Shown: in pieces, positions 1 through 9,007 of the stretch
Layout: each line of letters opens with the position of its first letter
Position numbering within the stretch: position 1 is the first letter of the stretch
Source of the DNA: Spirochaetia bacterium
GTDB lineage: Bacteria > Spirochaetota > Leptospiria > Leptospirales > Leptonemataceae
Direction of reading: 5' to 3'
Assembly: GCA_021413825.1 (NCBI GenBank)
Contig: JAIOPQ010000026.1
Coordinates: 1 to 62,328, forward strand
Length of the DNA: 62,328 bases
The notes under the pieces: generated by a model
The model's database searches: none
Told to the model about the DNA's origin: nothing
The model's input: the letters and a program-made list of their open reading frames with translations, nothing else
Program-made: the position numbers and the translations under genes

Positions 1-834
1 CGTATCGTGGAACGGAGCCAATGAATGATTGTTGTCAGGAAGATAAGAAAGGAGACGCAGAGCCTTACGAAGCGCACCCAGTTCATCCCCGGCCACAAGA
101 TCGACTACACCACTCTGACCGTGCACATTTGGGCCGCCAAGTTCATCAGGAGTGACTTCTTCGCCCAGCACGTCCTTAACGACCTGGGGCCCGGTTAGAC
201 CAAAGAACGTTCCTGTTGGTTGAATCATAAACGAGCCCTGGCGAGGCAGATACGATCCGCCGCCCGCATTGAACCCGAACATAAGCATAATGCTTGGAAC
301 TACGCCTGAGATTTTACGAAGCGCGCAGAAGGCCTCGGAATATCCGTCCAGACCCCCCACACCTGCGGGCACGTATGCGCCTGCTGAGTCGTTCATACCG
401 ATCAGGGGAATTCCCTGCTCGCCTGCAAGGTAGATTAGCCGCGCGAGCTTGGCACCATTTGTTGCATCCATGGAACCGGCGCGATTTGTGAAATCATGAC
501 CGTACAGGGCTACGTCGCGGTTTCCAATGCGCAAAATTCCAGTGACAATGCTGGCTCCGTCGAGCTCTCGTCCCCAGTTTTGAAAAAGAATATTAGGTTC
601 GCTTTCTGTGAGTACCTTAATGCGTTCAAAGACCGTCATCCGGCCTTTAGAATGCTGCACCATGATACGGGAAGTTCCGCCGCCGTTGACAGGGCGAGCG
701 AGTAGATCGCTTCCCATTTCCAGCATACTTTCGTAGGCTCTGAGATTCGCATTTGTGGTGGGCTCTGCTTTTGTCTCATTCGAGGCCTCGAATGGATTTG
801 TCAGAGTGGGCGTTATTTTAGTTTCAGCTGCCAT
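1..834 (-). CDS. Biotin-dependent carboxyltransferase (acyl-CoA carboxylase beta subunit-like), partial
   Basis: The gene reads leftward from an ATG at 834 and is still open at the window edge, giving 278 residues of N-terminal sequence. It resembles the carboxyltransferase subunits of propionyl-CoA, acetyl-CoA or methylmalonyl-CoA enzymes (PccB/MmdA family), which move CO2 from carboxybiotin to an acyl-CoA in the cytoplasm. Visible family features are the acyl-CoA pocket region [20 protein letters not shown], the [14 protein letters not shown] segment that matches the family GGCAGGGAYLP-type loop, and the later [14 protein letters not shown] plus [15 protein letters not shown] segments. About the last third to half is missing. 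Substrate specificity cannot be read from this part. The start lies only about 50 bases from the divergently transcribed next gene, so the two likely share a short promoter region. Confidence 0.85.
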   Translation of the reverse strand, partial: MAAETKITPTLTNPFEASNETKAEPTTNANLRAYESMLEMGSDLLARPVNGGGTSRIMVQHSKGRMTVFERIKVLTESEPNILFQNWGRELDGASIVTGILRIGNRDVALYGHDFTNRAGSMDATNGAKLARLIYLAGEQGIPLIGMNDSAGAYVPAGVGGLDGYSEAFCALRKISGVVPSIMLMFGFNAGGGSYLPRQGSFMIQPTGTFFGLTGPQVVKDVLGEEVTPDELGGPNVHGQSGVVDLVAGDELGALRKALRLLSYLPDNNHSLAPFHDT

Positions 835-886
835 CACGTTTGAATTTTTACTTTCTCCATCTGTGTCCACCAAAAATGCTAGCAGA

Positions 887-2347
887 GTGCCAGTTCAGTC
901 CGGTGTCCTCCATTACACGCTGCGGATTGGCGGTTGTCTGGCGCTGCTTTTAATTTCTCTGCAGCGCCTTGAAGCTCGCCCTTCCACGACGGTTACCGGC
1001 GAACTAGACCGAAGTTACTACCAGCTCCTCTTCCTGTTCGATAGGACAACATCTGTAGGACAATCGGAATGGATGCTGCATCCATTTGCAAGCCGTTATC
1101 AAAATTCTGAACGATCTTATACGTATACGACAGTCCTTTATCCCACTTTTTATTTGCATGGCACCTATCGTTGGAGTCGCTGGACCTTACTCTACTTATT
1201 TGCAGGCGAAGATTTCTATCATGAGGATGCAGGCGACGATGAAGACGTGTTCCTCACGCCAATTCTCTACTGGGGCCGGGGTGACACAACACGTGAGCGA
1301 TATTTCAGCATTTTCCCGTTATACGGTCACATACATAACAAATTAAGCTACAGCGATATACACTATTTCATGTTTCCGCTATATTCGAGCTGGTCTCATC
1401 GAGAATATGAAGCTAAGGGTGTTCTTTGGCCGATTGCTATGTGGGGAGGCAGCCCAACCCGGAGTGATTTCCGGATTTTTCCGTTTTTCTCGCGCAAGGT
1501 GCATGACGGCAAGTATGAACGTTATACGGTTCTGTGGCCATTTTTTCAATGGAGCCGGGAAGGTCTAGACAAGAAGGAACCCAGATCGATCTTTTTATTT
1601 TTTCCATTTTATGGTCGTAAGTGGTCGGATGACGGTAACCTTTCCGCTCACACAGTCCTCTGGCCGTTATTCGCATGGGGGACGGAGAAAAAGACCAATG
1701 GCTTTGACCTCAACATTCTCTGGTTTTTCTTCCAATACGGCAGCAGCGACGATCCCAGGATTCGCAAGCTCGTAATCTTCCCGTTATACGGCCACTACCT
1801 GTTTGGTTCCAAAGGATCCGTGAAAGATCCAGAAGGCGTCTACTCGCAGGAAGCGCAGTTTATTACGCCGTTCTATGCTCGTCTGAATACCAACTCCGCT
1901 CTGCTTTCTTCCGAGGACACTTATTTCATTCCATTTTTCATGTACGCGCGCACGTATTACAAGCGGGAGCGAGAGATGGAAACCTATCTAAAGGTTTGGC
2001 CGCTCTTCTATGTCTCGAACAGTTCAACCGGAGCGTTCTCAATTCGCTCGCTGACGCTCTGGCCGTTTCGTTCTGATGAGTTCGACCGGGTCTGGGGGCC
2101 GTACTATTCGATCTTCGAATACTCCCGGTTTGAAAACCGGGATCGCTACTTCTCGCTACTGTTTCGCATCTATTCGCGCTACTGGAATGAAACCGACGAA
2201 CATCATTTTGTGGCCGGGTTCAATATCGATTCTGCACCCGAACAATCCGGGGTAGAGTTCCTGGGTGGATTTCTGGGTTTCAGAAGGGAATACACCCGCA
2301 TGGAAACGACAAAGAACGTATTTCGCGTGCTCTGGTTTAGTCTGTGA
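887..2347 (+). CDS. Secreted aromatic-repeat protein of unknown function
   Basis: I do not recognise a named family. The frame is open from 755, but that would overlap the divergent carboxyltransferase gene. The GTG at 887 puts a plausible signal peptide at the start (hydrophobic [10 protein letters not shown], cleavage near LEARPS), so I prefer it, although no strong ribosome site is visible. The mature protein is extremely rich in Trp, Phe and Tyr. It repeats alternating short strands of the type VLWPxxxWG and IFPLYGxx about every 35-40 residues between roughly residues 100 and 310, for example [27 protein letters not shown] and IFPLYGH twice. The pattern suggests a beta-rich envelope protein (solenoid or barrel), which is inference. 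The mlaE-type gene follows 46 bases later, so a link with outer-membrane lipid handling is possible. Confidence 0.72.
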   Translation: MPVQSGVLHYTLRIGGCLALLLISLQRLEARPSTTVTGELDRSYYQLLFLFDRTTSVGQSEWMLHPFASRYQNSERSYTYTTVLYPTFYLHGTYRWSRWTLLYLFAGEDFYHEDAGDDEDVFLTPILYWGRGDTTRERYFSIFPLYGHIHNKLSYSDIHYFMFPLYSSWSHREYEAKGVLWPIAMWGGSPTRSDFRIFPFFSRKVHDGKYERYTVLWPFFQWSREGLDKKEPRSIFLFFPFYGRKWSDDGNLSAHTVLWPLFAWGTEKKTNGFDLNILWFFFQYGSSDDPRIRKLVIFPLYGHYLFGSKGSVKDPEGVYSQEAQFITPFYARLNTNSALLSSEDTYFIPFFMYARTYYKREREMETYLKVWPLFYVSNSSTGAFSIRSLTLWPFRSDEFDRVWGPYYSIFEYSRFENRDRYFSLLFRIYSRYWNETDEHHFVAGFNIDSAPEQSGVEFLGGFLGFRREYTRMETTKNVFRVLWFSL

Positions 2348-2393
2348 TTGCACTTGACACGACGCTTCCAGGCCTCATTTCAAAAGGAAGCGC

Positions 2394-3176
2394 ATGAAAC
2401 CTATCATCGCATGGAGCCAGAAACTACTCGAACCAATCCTGGGGGCAGGGGAGACTCTGCTCTTACTGTTTCGCACTCTTCTGTATCTGCCCTCTATATG
2501 GTTTAAGCGCGGAGAAGTAATCCGGCAAATGTATATAGCCGGTTTTAAAAGCCTGTTCGTAGTCAGCGTGGTTGCGACGTTTACTGGGATGATTTTCTCG
2601 CTTCAAACTGGCCTGGCTCTTAAGGATTTTGGACAACAGGATCTGATAGGCCAGGTAATCGTAGTTACCCTCACGCGCGAAATGTCGCCTTTTATGACTG
2701 CTCTAATTTTAGCCGCATCCGTCGGGTCTGCCATCGCCGCTGAGGTTGCAACCATGACCGTTTCAGAAGAAATCGACGCACTTGAAGTAATGTCGATTGA
2801 TCCTGTCCGGTATCTAGTATTGCCGCGAATCGTAGGATTCAGCTTAATGGTGCCGATTCTTTCTATATATGGTACGGCGCTTGGAATCCTGGGCGGAGGT
2901 CTTGTAGCCCAAACCCAACTGGGTGTTGACTATCCTATCTACTTTCAAAGCGTACATGATGCGCTGCTAACGCGCACCGGGCTGAAGGATATCTGGGTGG
3001 GGCAACTGAAGGCGCTTGTATTCGGAATCACGATTTCTACTATTTCCTGCAGGCAGGGACTAGCCGCTTCCGGCGGTGCAATTGGGGTTGGTATCGCCGT
3101 GCGTCAGGCTGTTGTGGTGTCGTTTTTGTTTGTTATTATCCTTGGATATTTCATTACGGCCACGTTTTACCGCTAA
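2394..3176 (+). CDS. mlaE: MlaE-type ABC transporter permease (phospholipid trafficking)
   Basis: This 260-residue protein is full length for the MlaE/YrbE (DUF140) family, the inner-membrane permease of the MlaFEDB complex that moves phospholipids between inner and outer membranes. It shows an amphipathic N-terminus, then five or so hydrophobic segments. The family-typical core [20 protein letters not shown] is followed by [20 protein letters not shown]. It ends with [17 protein letters not shown], as normal for the family. AAGGAAG lies just before the ATG. The ATPase (28515) and two MlaD-like subunits (27739, 30690) are encoded more than 25 kb away, so the transporter genes are split. The identification is strong; the pairing with those subunits is inference. 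Confidence 0.92.
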   Translation: MKPIIAWSQKLLEPILGAGETLLLLFRTLLYLPSIWFKRGEVIRQMYIAGFKSLFVVSVVATFTGMIFSLQTGLALKDFGQQDLIGQVIVVTLTREMSPFMTALILAASVGSAIAAEVATMTVSEEIDALEVMSIDPVRYLVLPRIVGFSLMVPILSIYGTALGILGGGLVAQTQLGVDYPIYFQSVHDALLTRTGLKDIWVGQLKALVFGITISTISCRQGLAASGGAIGVGIAVRQAVVVSFLFVIILGYFITATFYR

Positions 3177-3287
3177 AAAAATTGCCATTGCGTCCTCAGG
3201 TTCGTCCAATGGAATGAGGTAAACTTCAGAAATCTAACCGACAAATCATACCTGGTCCAGCCTGCTACTGCACAGCTTACATCGCTC

Positions 3288-3728
3288 ATGGTCCAGTCCG
3301 GCTATTTTGAAATCATTGAGCCAGGTCTGGTAGAAAGCGTGATTTCTGCTCAAGATAAGATCACAACTGAGAAGCTAAAAACGCTGCAGGAGAAGTTCGG
3401 AGCAGAATATTTCCTGACTGGAAGTTTAACCAATTTCGAAATCAAAGAAACCCAATCCGGATTCTGTCTGTTGCTTGGCCTTCTTGGCTCCCATGAAAAG
3501 AAAGAATACTCCGTTGAAACAGGAATCGATTACAGACTTGTTTCTGTTCCAGACGCAAAAATCATTCAAGCTGATTCAGTTGAGAACCGCAGGTCAGATG
3601 TATCAACTTCAACTGGAGTGCTATTGTCAGGCGCAAGGTCGGATGTGAAAATTCTACAATCTTCCGGCGGCAAACTGCTTCGCTATGCGATGCGCGATCT
3701 GGTTGAGAAAGTAATCCGCGGATTGTAA
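3288..3728 (+). CDS. CsgG-like protein lacking its N-terminus (possible pseudogene)
   Basis: The 146-residue product resembles CsgG/LpoB-like secreted proteins: SLMVQSGYFEIIE, then a long helix and EYFLTGSLTNFEIK are the middle strands of that fold. The next gene has the same pattern, so the two are paralogues. There is no signal peptide. The frame is open upstream to the mlaE stop with no start codon before 3288. A different frame just after mlaE reads [15 protein letters not shown] and stops. Its beginning looks like the missing first strand, and it would join in frame to NEVNFRNLTDKSYLVQPATA after a shift near 3210. The gene therefore looks 5'-truncated and frameshifted. The remaining C-terminal part could still be translated from 3288, but its export is doubtful. 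Confidence 0.6.
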   Translation: MVQSGYFEIIEPGLVESVISAQDKITTEKLKTLQEKFGAEYFLTGSLTNFEIKETQSGFCLLLGLLGSHEKKEYSVETGIDYRLVSVPDAKIIQADSVENRRSDVSTSTGVLLSGARSDVKILQSSGGKLLRYAMRDLVEKVIRGL

Positions 3729-3729
3729 T

Positions 3730-4719
3730 ATGCGGATTCCCATGCGCGGTACCTCCGCGCTCGTAATCCTTCTCTTCTCTTGCTCTGCATTCACAAAGGT
3801 GCAGCAATCCATGCAGAGCCTGGATAGCAGGACAGGATACAAGCCCGTCCCAACTGGTTTTACAAAACTGCGCGTAGTCCTGCTTCCTTTTGCAAACTCC
3901 GCACAAATGAAAGCCTTCGACATAGTTCCAGATGGCGATTACAAAGACGATATTTTGAGTCCATCTGACCCGGCCCCCCCGTTGAAATCTGAGGCGCCCA
4001 CTGATACGGATGCCTGGAGAACCGCTGTCTCTCCGGATTCATTGATTCCTCTTACGATCGGTCCTGGAGAGCCTGTCATTCCTGTTAATCCAGGTCCAGA
4101 TCCAATTCTGCCTGGCGATCTGTATCGTGAGATTGCGGAGACAGAGTTATTTCAATCGGGAAGATTTGAAGTTATCCCGTATCATTTGTTCCTCGAAGAG
4201 AGACGCCGCATTGATCCTGAATTGGCTGACCCGCTCTCGCAGATTACAGCTGCTAAGAATCTGAATGTTCAGCTCTTGATCACTGGGGATTGTACTGATT
4301 TTGAAATCAAACGCAGCTCAAGCTACTGGAAGGTTCCGTTCTGGGCTCTGCTGCTCGTTGGCAGTTTTGCAATCGACGATAAGCGCTTTCGAGCCATGGT
4401 CATTGAAACATTGATCAGACTGATGTTTGTTTTTCCGGTGGGATCTGATTTCTGGAAGGCCGGGATTGGCTGGGAAGATGTAGATGTGGATGTTGAGGTT
4501 GGCTTGAACCTGCGCGCTGTACAGCAAGGCGGGAGTATTAGTTTCTCTGAAGAATCCACAACCAGGCGAACTGAATCTGTGCGTAATCTAGATTTGCTTA
4601 TCTGGAAACAAACGAATAGAATTCGCATTCAAAAGACGTCAGCCGGTCGCCAGATTCGGATTGGAGTTACCGACCTTGTCAGGAAAATTTCCGTTCAGGT
4701 GGATCAAGGGTTGCGCTAG
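3730..4719 (+). CDS. CsgG-like lipoprotein
   Basis: A 329-residue paralogue of the preceding gene, this one with an intact N-terminus: a short signal peptide ending in ILLFSC gives a probable lipidated Cys near residue 18. The start could instead be the ATG at 3745, a few residues before the hydrophobic core. The CsgG-like pattern is visible in LRVVLLPFANSA, AETELFQSGRFEVIP and VQLLITGDCTDFEIK. A Pro-rich insertion of about 70 residues (roughly 65-135) separates the first strand from the rest. CsgG-like proteins are periplasmic or outer-membrane assembly factors, but the partner here is unknown. It lies one base after the truncated paralogue and 18 bases before the transporter gene, so the three are probably cotranscribed. 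Confidence 0.65.
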   Translation: MRIPMRGTSALVILLFSCSAFTKVQQSMQSLDSRTGYKPVPTGFTKLRVVLLPFANSAQMKAFDIVPDGDYKDDILSPSDPAPPLKSEAPTDTDAWRTAVSPDSLIPLTIGPGEPVIPVNPGPDPILPGDLYREIAETELFQSGRFEVIPYHLFLEERRRIDPELADPLSQITAAKNLNVQLLITGDCTDFEIKRSSSYWKVPFWALLLVGSFAIDDKRFRAMVIETLIRLMFVFPVGSDFWKAGIGWEDVDVDVEVGLNLRAVQQGGSISFSEESTTRRTESVRNLDLLIWKQTNRIRIQKTSAGRQIRIGVTDLVRKISVQVDQGLR

Positions 4720-4737
4720 AATCCGGTCTGAGCACGC

Positions 4738-5691
4738 ATGCCCATGCTCGCAAGAATTACAAGCGCGACTACAGCACTCTTTCCTCTCTGGGTTGTAGTT
4801 GCTGGCGGTCTATCTTTCTTCTACCCTGGAATGTTTACCTGGTTTACCGGGCCCTGGATTACCTGGGGTCTTGGCATCATCATGCTCGGAATGGGCCTTA
4901 CTCTTACACTGGAGGATTTCAAACGAGTGGGTAAGATTCCTGGAGCTGTGATTCTCGGCATCCTATTGCAGTACACAGTTATGCCATTTCTGGGCTGGGC
5001 TTCAGGAAGGCTGTTTAATCTCCCCGATCCTCTGGCTGTCGGTTTGATTCTAGTTTCCTGTTGTCCCGGAGGAACGGCGTCTAACGTCATTTCCTATCTG
5101 GCTCGCGCAGATGTGCCCCTATCTGTTACAATGACAGCGCTTTCTACGATTATTGCCGTTGCACTCACACCTCTGCTGACGGATTTCCTTGCAGGAAGTC
5201 GGATGGAAGTAGATGCTGCCGGATTGTTTCTGTCTACGGTTCAAGTTGTATTGATCCCTGTAGCCCTGGGTGTATTGATTCAGAGATATTTCAAACGATT
5301 TACGGCAGCAATTCTACCATTTGCGCCGCCGGTCGCCGTTTTAACGATTGTATTAATCGTCGCATCCATACTCGGAGCCAACCGGGAACTCATTAAGTCG
5401 TCCGGCCTGGTCTTGCTTGCTGCTGTGTTTCTGCTTCACGGAGGTGGATTTCTCCTGGGTTACTTGTTTGCGAGACTCCTTGTCCCGGAATCAGCTGCGC
5501 GCACTATCTCTATCGAAGTTGGAATGCAAAACTCAGGACTGGGCGTTGTTCTCGCCCGAGCAAATTTTACAAATCCTCTGGTTGCCGTTCCTTCGGCCAT
5601 TTCTAGCCTGTTTCACTCTGTAATTGGCAGCGCGCTCGCTGCGATCTGGAGCCGCTTCCCTCAGGCAAATCCGCGCACAAAGAACTCTTGA
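4738..5691 (+). CDS. Bile acid:sodium symporter family (BASS) transporter
   Basis: The 317-residue, strongly hydrophobic protein has about nine to ten predicted membrane spans, as usual for the BASS (SLC10-like) family of sodium-coupled organic anion or acid carriers. Diagnostic segments are LGIIMLGMGLTLTLEDFKRV near the start, the motif SCCPGGTASNVISYLARADV in the crossing helix region (about residues 117-136), and a second crossover-like segment IEVGMQNSGLGVVLARANF near residue 265. The substrate cannot be deduced: bacterial relatives carry pantoate, pyruvate, glycolate or bile acids. It sits in a plus-strand run with lipoprotein genes upstream and a sensor gene downstream, with no obvious metabolic partner. 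Confidence 0.88.
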   Translation: MPMLARITSATTALFPLWVVVAGGLSFFYPGMFTWFTGPWITWGLGIIMLGMGLTLTLEDFKRVGKIPGAVILGILLQYTVMPFLGWASGRLFNLPDPLAVGLILVSCCPGGTASNVISYLARADVPLSVTMTALSTIIAVALTPLLTDFLAGSRMEVDAAGLFLSTVQVVLIPVALGVLIQRYFKRFTAAILPFAPPVAVLTIVLIVASILGANRELIKSSGLVLLAAVFLLHGGGFLLGYLFARLLVPESAARTISIEVGMQNSGLGVVLARANFTNPLVAVPSAISSLFHSVIGSALAAIWSRFPQANPRTKNS

Positions 5692-5721
5692 CCTACCTTC
5701 TACCAAATTCGAGGCTAATCC

Positions 5722-6654
5722 ATGCGCGGCCTCGTAATCATTGTTCTCATTTCCTTATCTGCGTGCGCGCGAGATAAGGAGATTATTTCTCTTGCAGGAG
5801 AATGGGAATTCAAGCGAGGATTTGACGCGACGTTTCTTGATCCTGCAAGTAAGGGATGGGAACCCGTGCAGGTTCCCGGAAATATTTCTGATCAGAAGAA
5901 AATAAATACGGCGGGGTGGGTCACCGTTAGGCGATTAATACCAGCGAGTGCTGCGGGGATTCTGACCCAGGGTGCAGCCGCAATCAGCATGGGCTGGACT
6001 TCTGATGTTACGGTCTATTATTTAAACGGGCAGAAGATTGGTCAGATAGGTCGCGATGACCCGTACGAATCGGGCTTATTCAGATTATTTCTTAAGGAAG
6101 TCCCGGCCCTTTCAGTAAATGACACGAGCATGATCCATGTGGCAATGTTCACGGACGGACAGAGACCACTTCAATTCGATGGAGAGCCAATAATTGGGCG
6201 AGGCAGTTCCGTCTTCTCGGAGTATTATTTCAACGAGATCGTATCATTCTTTTTGCTTGGAATCTATTTCGTAGTAGGCACGTACCATCTGCTGCTTTTC
6301 TCAAGGCGGACCAAAGAGCTATATAATCTGATGTTTGGTTTGTTTTGTTTATTATTAACCGTATACTGGCTGAACCGATCCGGAATCAGGGATGCGATCT
6401 TTGGAAATCACGTTATGTTCAGGCTGAAGCTTGAATACGTGAGTCTCTTTTTTATCCCGGCAACTCTGATGTATTTTCTCTCCCTCTTCTTCTATCGAAG
6501 ATTCTCAAAGGTTGGGGGTGTGATTTTGGGGTTTGCTGTGGTTCTTTCTACGTTGACTATTTTTTCTCCGTATTCAATGGCCAGGACGTGTCTGACTATC
6601 TGGCAATACAGCAGTATCCCAGTGATTGGGTTAAGATCCGAACCCAGCAGTTGA
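5722..6654 (+). CDS. 7TMR-DISM-type sensor fragment (N-terminal half of a split sensor/phosphatase)
   Basis: A lipoprotein-like signal (LISLSAC, Cys near residue 15) precedes an extracytoplasmic beta-sandwich domain with the sequence GEWEFKRGFDATFLDP typical of 7TMR-DISM extracellular regions. Then come about four membrane helices starting at YYFNEIVSFFLLGIYFVVG. The family normally has seven helices followed by a cytoplasmic output domain. Here the frame reaches the fifth helix (TIWQYSSIPVI) and then runs out of phase to a stop. The next reading frame picks up the expected cytoplasmic coiled coil. The two pieces therefore look like one ancestral gene that lost helices 5-7 and the reading frame around 6610-6640. 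As it stands the product is a membrane fragment without output domain. Confidence 0.6.
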   Translation: MRGLVIIVLISLSACARDKEIISLAGEWEFKRGFDATFLDPASKGWEPVQVPGNISDQKKINTAGWVTVRRLIPASAAGILTQGAAAISMGWTSDVTVYYLNGQKIGQIGRDDPYESGLFRLFLKEVPALSVNDTSMIHVAMFTDGQRPLQFDGEPIIGRGSSVFSEYYFNEIVSFFLLGIYFVVGTYHLLLFSRRTKELYNLMFGLFCLLLTVYWLNRSGIRDAIFGNHVMFRLKLEYVSLFFIPATLMYFLSLFFYRRFSKVGGVILGFAVVLSTLTIFSPYSMARTCLTIWQYSSIPVIGLRSEPSS

Positions 6655-7976
6655 CCGAGACTCTTGACGAAGTGCAGAAGCTTAAGATCCAGCAGGATGG
6701 AGACTATTTCTTAACATCGTTATTGATCCAACCTTTGACTGGTAACTATGTTCAAAGTCCAAACGTCTCAGTTGATATGCTTTTACGCCAGAAGAAGCAA
6801 TTTCAGTTTCGCCACTGGCAGGCTGAAATTGGCGGAGATCTTTGCATTGCTCAGAACATTCAGCTAAAGGAGAAAACGTACACGGTATTTCTGAACGGCG
6901 ATGCGATGGGCAAGTCCATTCAGGGAGCGGGAGGCGCGCTGGTTCTTGGAACTGTGTTTAAGTCGATGGTTGCGCGTACGCAAATGACTCCTGATGCGCA
7001 GGACAAGTATCCTGAACAGTGGCTGAAGGAATGCTTTCTGGAATTACAGAGTGTGTTTGTATCTTTTGACGGAAGTATGATGGTCTCGGCTGTGTTTGGC
7101 CTCGTGGATGAAGTAAGTGGGCTATTGTATTACATTAATGCTGAGCATCCATTTGTTGTTCTGTATCGCGACAAAGCTGCGGAATTCCTTGAGAATGACA
7201 TAACACTTCGCAAGCTTGGAGTTTCCGGAATGTCCGGTGTATTGCAGGTTAAGACTTTCCAGCTTGAACCCAATGATGTTGTAATTATAGGATCTGACGG
7301 GCGCGACGATGTGCAGATTGGGGTGGATGAAAACGGAAATCGTATTATCAATGAGAACGAGATGGAATTTTTGCGGCATGTAGAAAAGGGTGAGGCAAAT
7401 CTTAGAAAAATTGAGCAATCGATCCTTGGATTTGGTACTCTTACGGATGATTTCACTCTATTGCGTATTGGTTTTAAAGAAACGGGCGTAATGGCGCGTG
7501 AGGTGGATGAGAACAATCGAATTGCTGCATATAAAGCCGAGGTGCGAAAGGCCAGAGCACTTACTCTGGACGGTAAACTGGACGAGGCGATTTTTATCCT
7601 GGAACAGGCAATGGACCTTACGACGGAGAACGCATCTGCCATGCGACTTCTTTCGCGTGTATTGATCCAACGCAAATTATTCGATCGGGCTGCCAATGTT
7701 TCTGAAAGTTACACAATGCGATTTCCGGCCGACACAGAGTTTCTGTACGTAACTTCGTATGCATATGCAAAGAGTGGCGCGCAAGAGAGAGCGATTGCTT
7801 TTGCGGAGCGTTGCAGGCTACGCGATCCTTCACTTGTCAGAAACTTATTGCATCTTGCAAAACTTTATAAAGAAACAGGACGTTCCGATCTGGCAGAACG
7901 CGCCCTTGAGGACGCGTTGCAAACTGATCCAACACATGAAAAGGCAAAGCTTTTCCTGGCGGATCTTGCTAACTAA
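6588..7976 (+). CDS. SpoIIE-type PP2C phosphatase with C-terminal TPRs (C-terminal half of split gene)
   Basis: From a GTG at 6588 (no good ribosome site) the first dozen residues look like out-of-frame sequence. Real homology starts near DWVKIRTQQLTETLDEVQ, a coiled coil that in relatives follows the seventh membrane helix. A SpoIIE/PP2C-like domain follows (about residues 75-300), with IGGDLCIAQNI, FLNGDAMGKSIQGAGGALVL, INAEHPFVVLYR and GSDGRDDVQIG corresponding to the metal-binding Asp and Gly motifs. TPR-like helices fill about 315-460. SpoIIE-type enzymes dephosphorylate anti-sigma-factor antagonists in partner switching. With the upstream half out of frame, this could be a soluble phosphatase or part of a pseudogene. 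Confidence 0.65.
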   Translation: MSDYLAIQQYPSDWVKIRTQQLTETLDEVQKLKIQQDGDYFLTSLLIQPLTGNYVQSPNVSVDMLLRQKKQFQFRHWQAEIGGDLCIAQNIQLKEKTYTVFLNGDAMGKSIQGAGGALVLGTVFKSMVARTQMTPDAQDKYPEQWLKECFLELQSVFVSFDGSMMVSAVFGLVDEVSGLLYYINAEHPFVVLYRDKAAEFLENDITLRKLGVSGMSGVLQVKTFQLEPNDVVIIGSDGRDDVQIGVDENGNRIINENEMEFLRHVEKGEANLRKIEQSILGFGTLTDDFTLLRIGFKETGVMAREVDENNRIAAYKAEVRKARALTLDGKLDEAIFILEQAMDLTTENASAMRLLSRVLIQRKLFDRAANVSESYTMRFPADTEFLYVTSYAYAKSGAQERAIAFAERCRLRDPSLVRNLLHLAKLYKETGRSDLAERALEDALQTDPTHEKAKLFLADLAN

Positions 7977-7978
7977 CG

Positions 7979-9007
7979 ATGGCATTTTGTACGCACGCTC
8001 GGATTTTCTTACTCTGCGTTTTTGTATCCGTCTGCGCCCTTTATTCTCAGGACGTGGACCAGGAATTCCCCGATCTAATAGCTTCAGGGAGATCAAATTC
8101 AACGCTCGGAACTTTTCGCGCAGCCAGATACGATTTTGTGCTCTGTTCCAGCCGCGATTCTCCTGAGCCACCTCCGGGCAGGCCCGTAGATGAAATTGAA
8201 CCCGGGGTTTCAGCCGGCGCATACAATAATCGCATAACGGCTGCAGTTATTCGCGGAATTGATGCTACGGATGCAGGTTCAGCTGGAAGGCGCGCTGCGC
8301 TGACTGCGGCAGAAGATGGATTTATCCTGGCCCTCAAGAAGGACCCACAGTTTTTTCCCTTCCTGCACAACCTGGGACGCGTTAAACTTCTGCTGAATCT
8401 TCCAGAGCAGGCACTGTCTTATCTAACTCTTGCGCGTTCAAGACTTCCTGAGTTTGCAATTGGTTATCTGCTTATGGGGCGGGCTCATGCTCGCCTAAAC
8501 GACGGGCTATCTGCGGTTGATAACTATCGCACGGCTTACAGAAAAAATCCGTTTGATCCAACAGCCCTGGTGGCCCTCGGCGATTTCTATTTAGCATCCG
8601 GAGCGTACCCCCAGGCACGCGACGCATACGAACGAATTCTAAAGCAGTTCCCGGAAAATGCACAGGCCAGGATTGGACTCGGGCGACTGCACATGCAAAA
8701 GGCCGAGTTTTTTCGTGCTCGGGCGTATTTTGAAAGTGTCAGGACTCAGAATATTGATGGGTCCTGGCGTGAGGATTATGACCGTTCGCTACATTTCTAT
8801 CTAGCGGAGGTATGCACAAATCTCAAGGATTACAAAGAAGCGTTGCGAGCTTGCTGCAGAACAGCGCTAGAATGTTTGAGAATATCTGAAGTTTGCCAGG
8901 TCCAGAATTCCTGTTTTCTCAATCGGAGCGATTCGTTCAGATGCAAGAAATTCGTTCTTCTCGCGTTGAATATCCTGAGCCACCTGCATGCTCGTATCAT
9001 TTGCTAA
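7979..9007 (+). CDS. Exported TPR protein, probably with aberrant C-terminus
   Basis: The ATG lies two bases after the previous stop. The first 24 residues form a signal peptide (hydrophobic IFLLCVFVSVCALYSQ). From about residue 110 to 285 there are at least five tetratricopeptide repeats, for example FFPFLHNLGRVKLLLNLPEQ and TALVALGDFYLASGAYPQAR. TPR proteins act as protein-interaction scaffolds; no partner is visible beyond the upstream phosphatase. After KDYKEALRA the sequence turns Cys- and Leu-rich with no repeat character. This tail from 8867 onward is simply antisense to the C-terminal codons of the convergent gene, giving a 141-base overlap. I infer that the original 3' end was lost in a rearrangement. 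Confidence 0.65.
   Translation: MAFCTHARIFLLCVFVSVCALYSQDVDQEFPDLIASGRSNSTLGTFRAARYDFVLCSSRDSPEPPPGRPVDEIEPGVSAGAYNNRITAAVIRGIDATDAGSAGRRAALTAAEDGFILALKKDPQFFPFLHNLGRVKLLLNLPEQALSYLTLARSRLPEFAIGYLLMGRAHARLNDGLSAVDNYRTAYRKNPFDPTALVALGDFYLASGAYPQARDAYERILKQFPENAQARIGLGRLHMQKAEFFRARAYFESVRTQNIDGSWREDYDRSLHFYLAEVCTNLKDYKEALRACCRTALECLRISEVCQVQNSCFLNRSDSFRCKKFVLLALNILSHLHARIIC

Noticed and set aside
294-705. Two short plus-strand open frames near the left edge
   Set aside because: They lie wholly within the minus-strand carboxyltransferase gene, whose protein sequence is clearly conserved.
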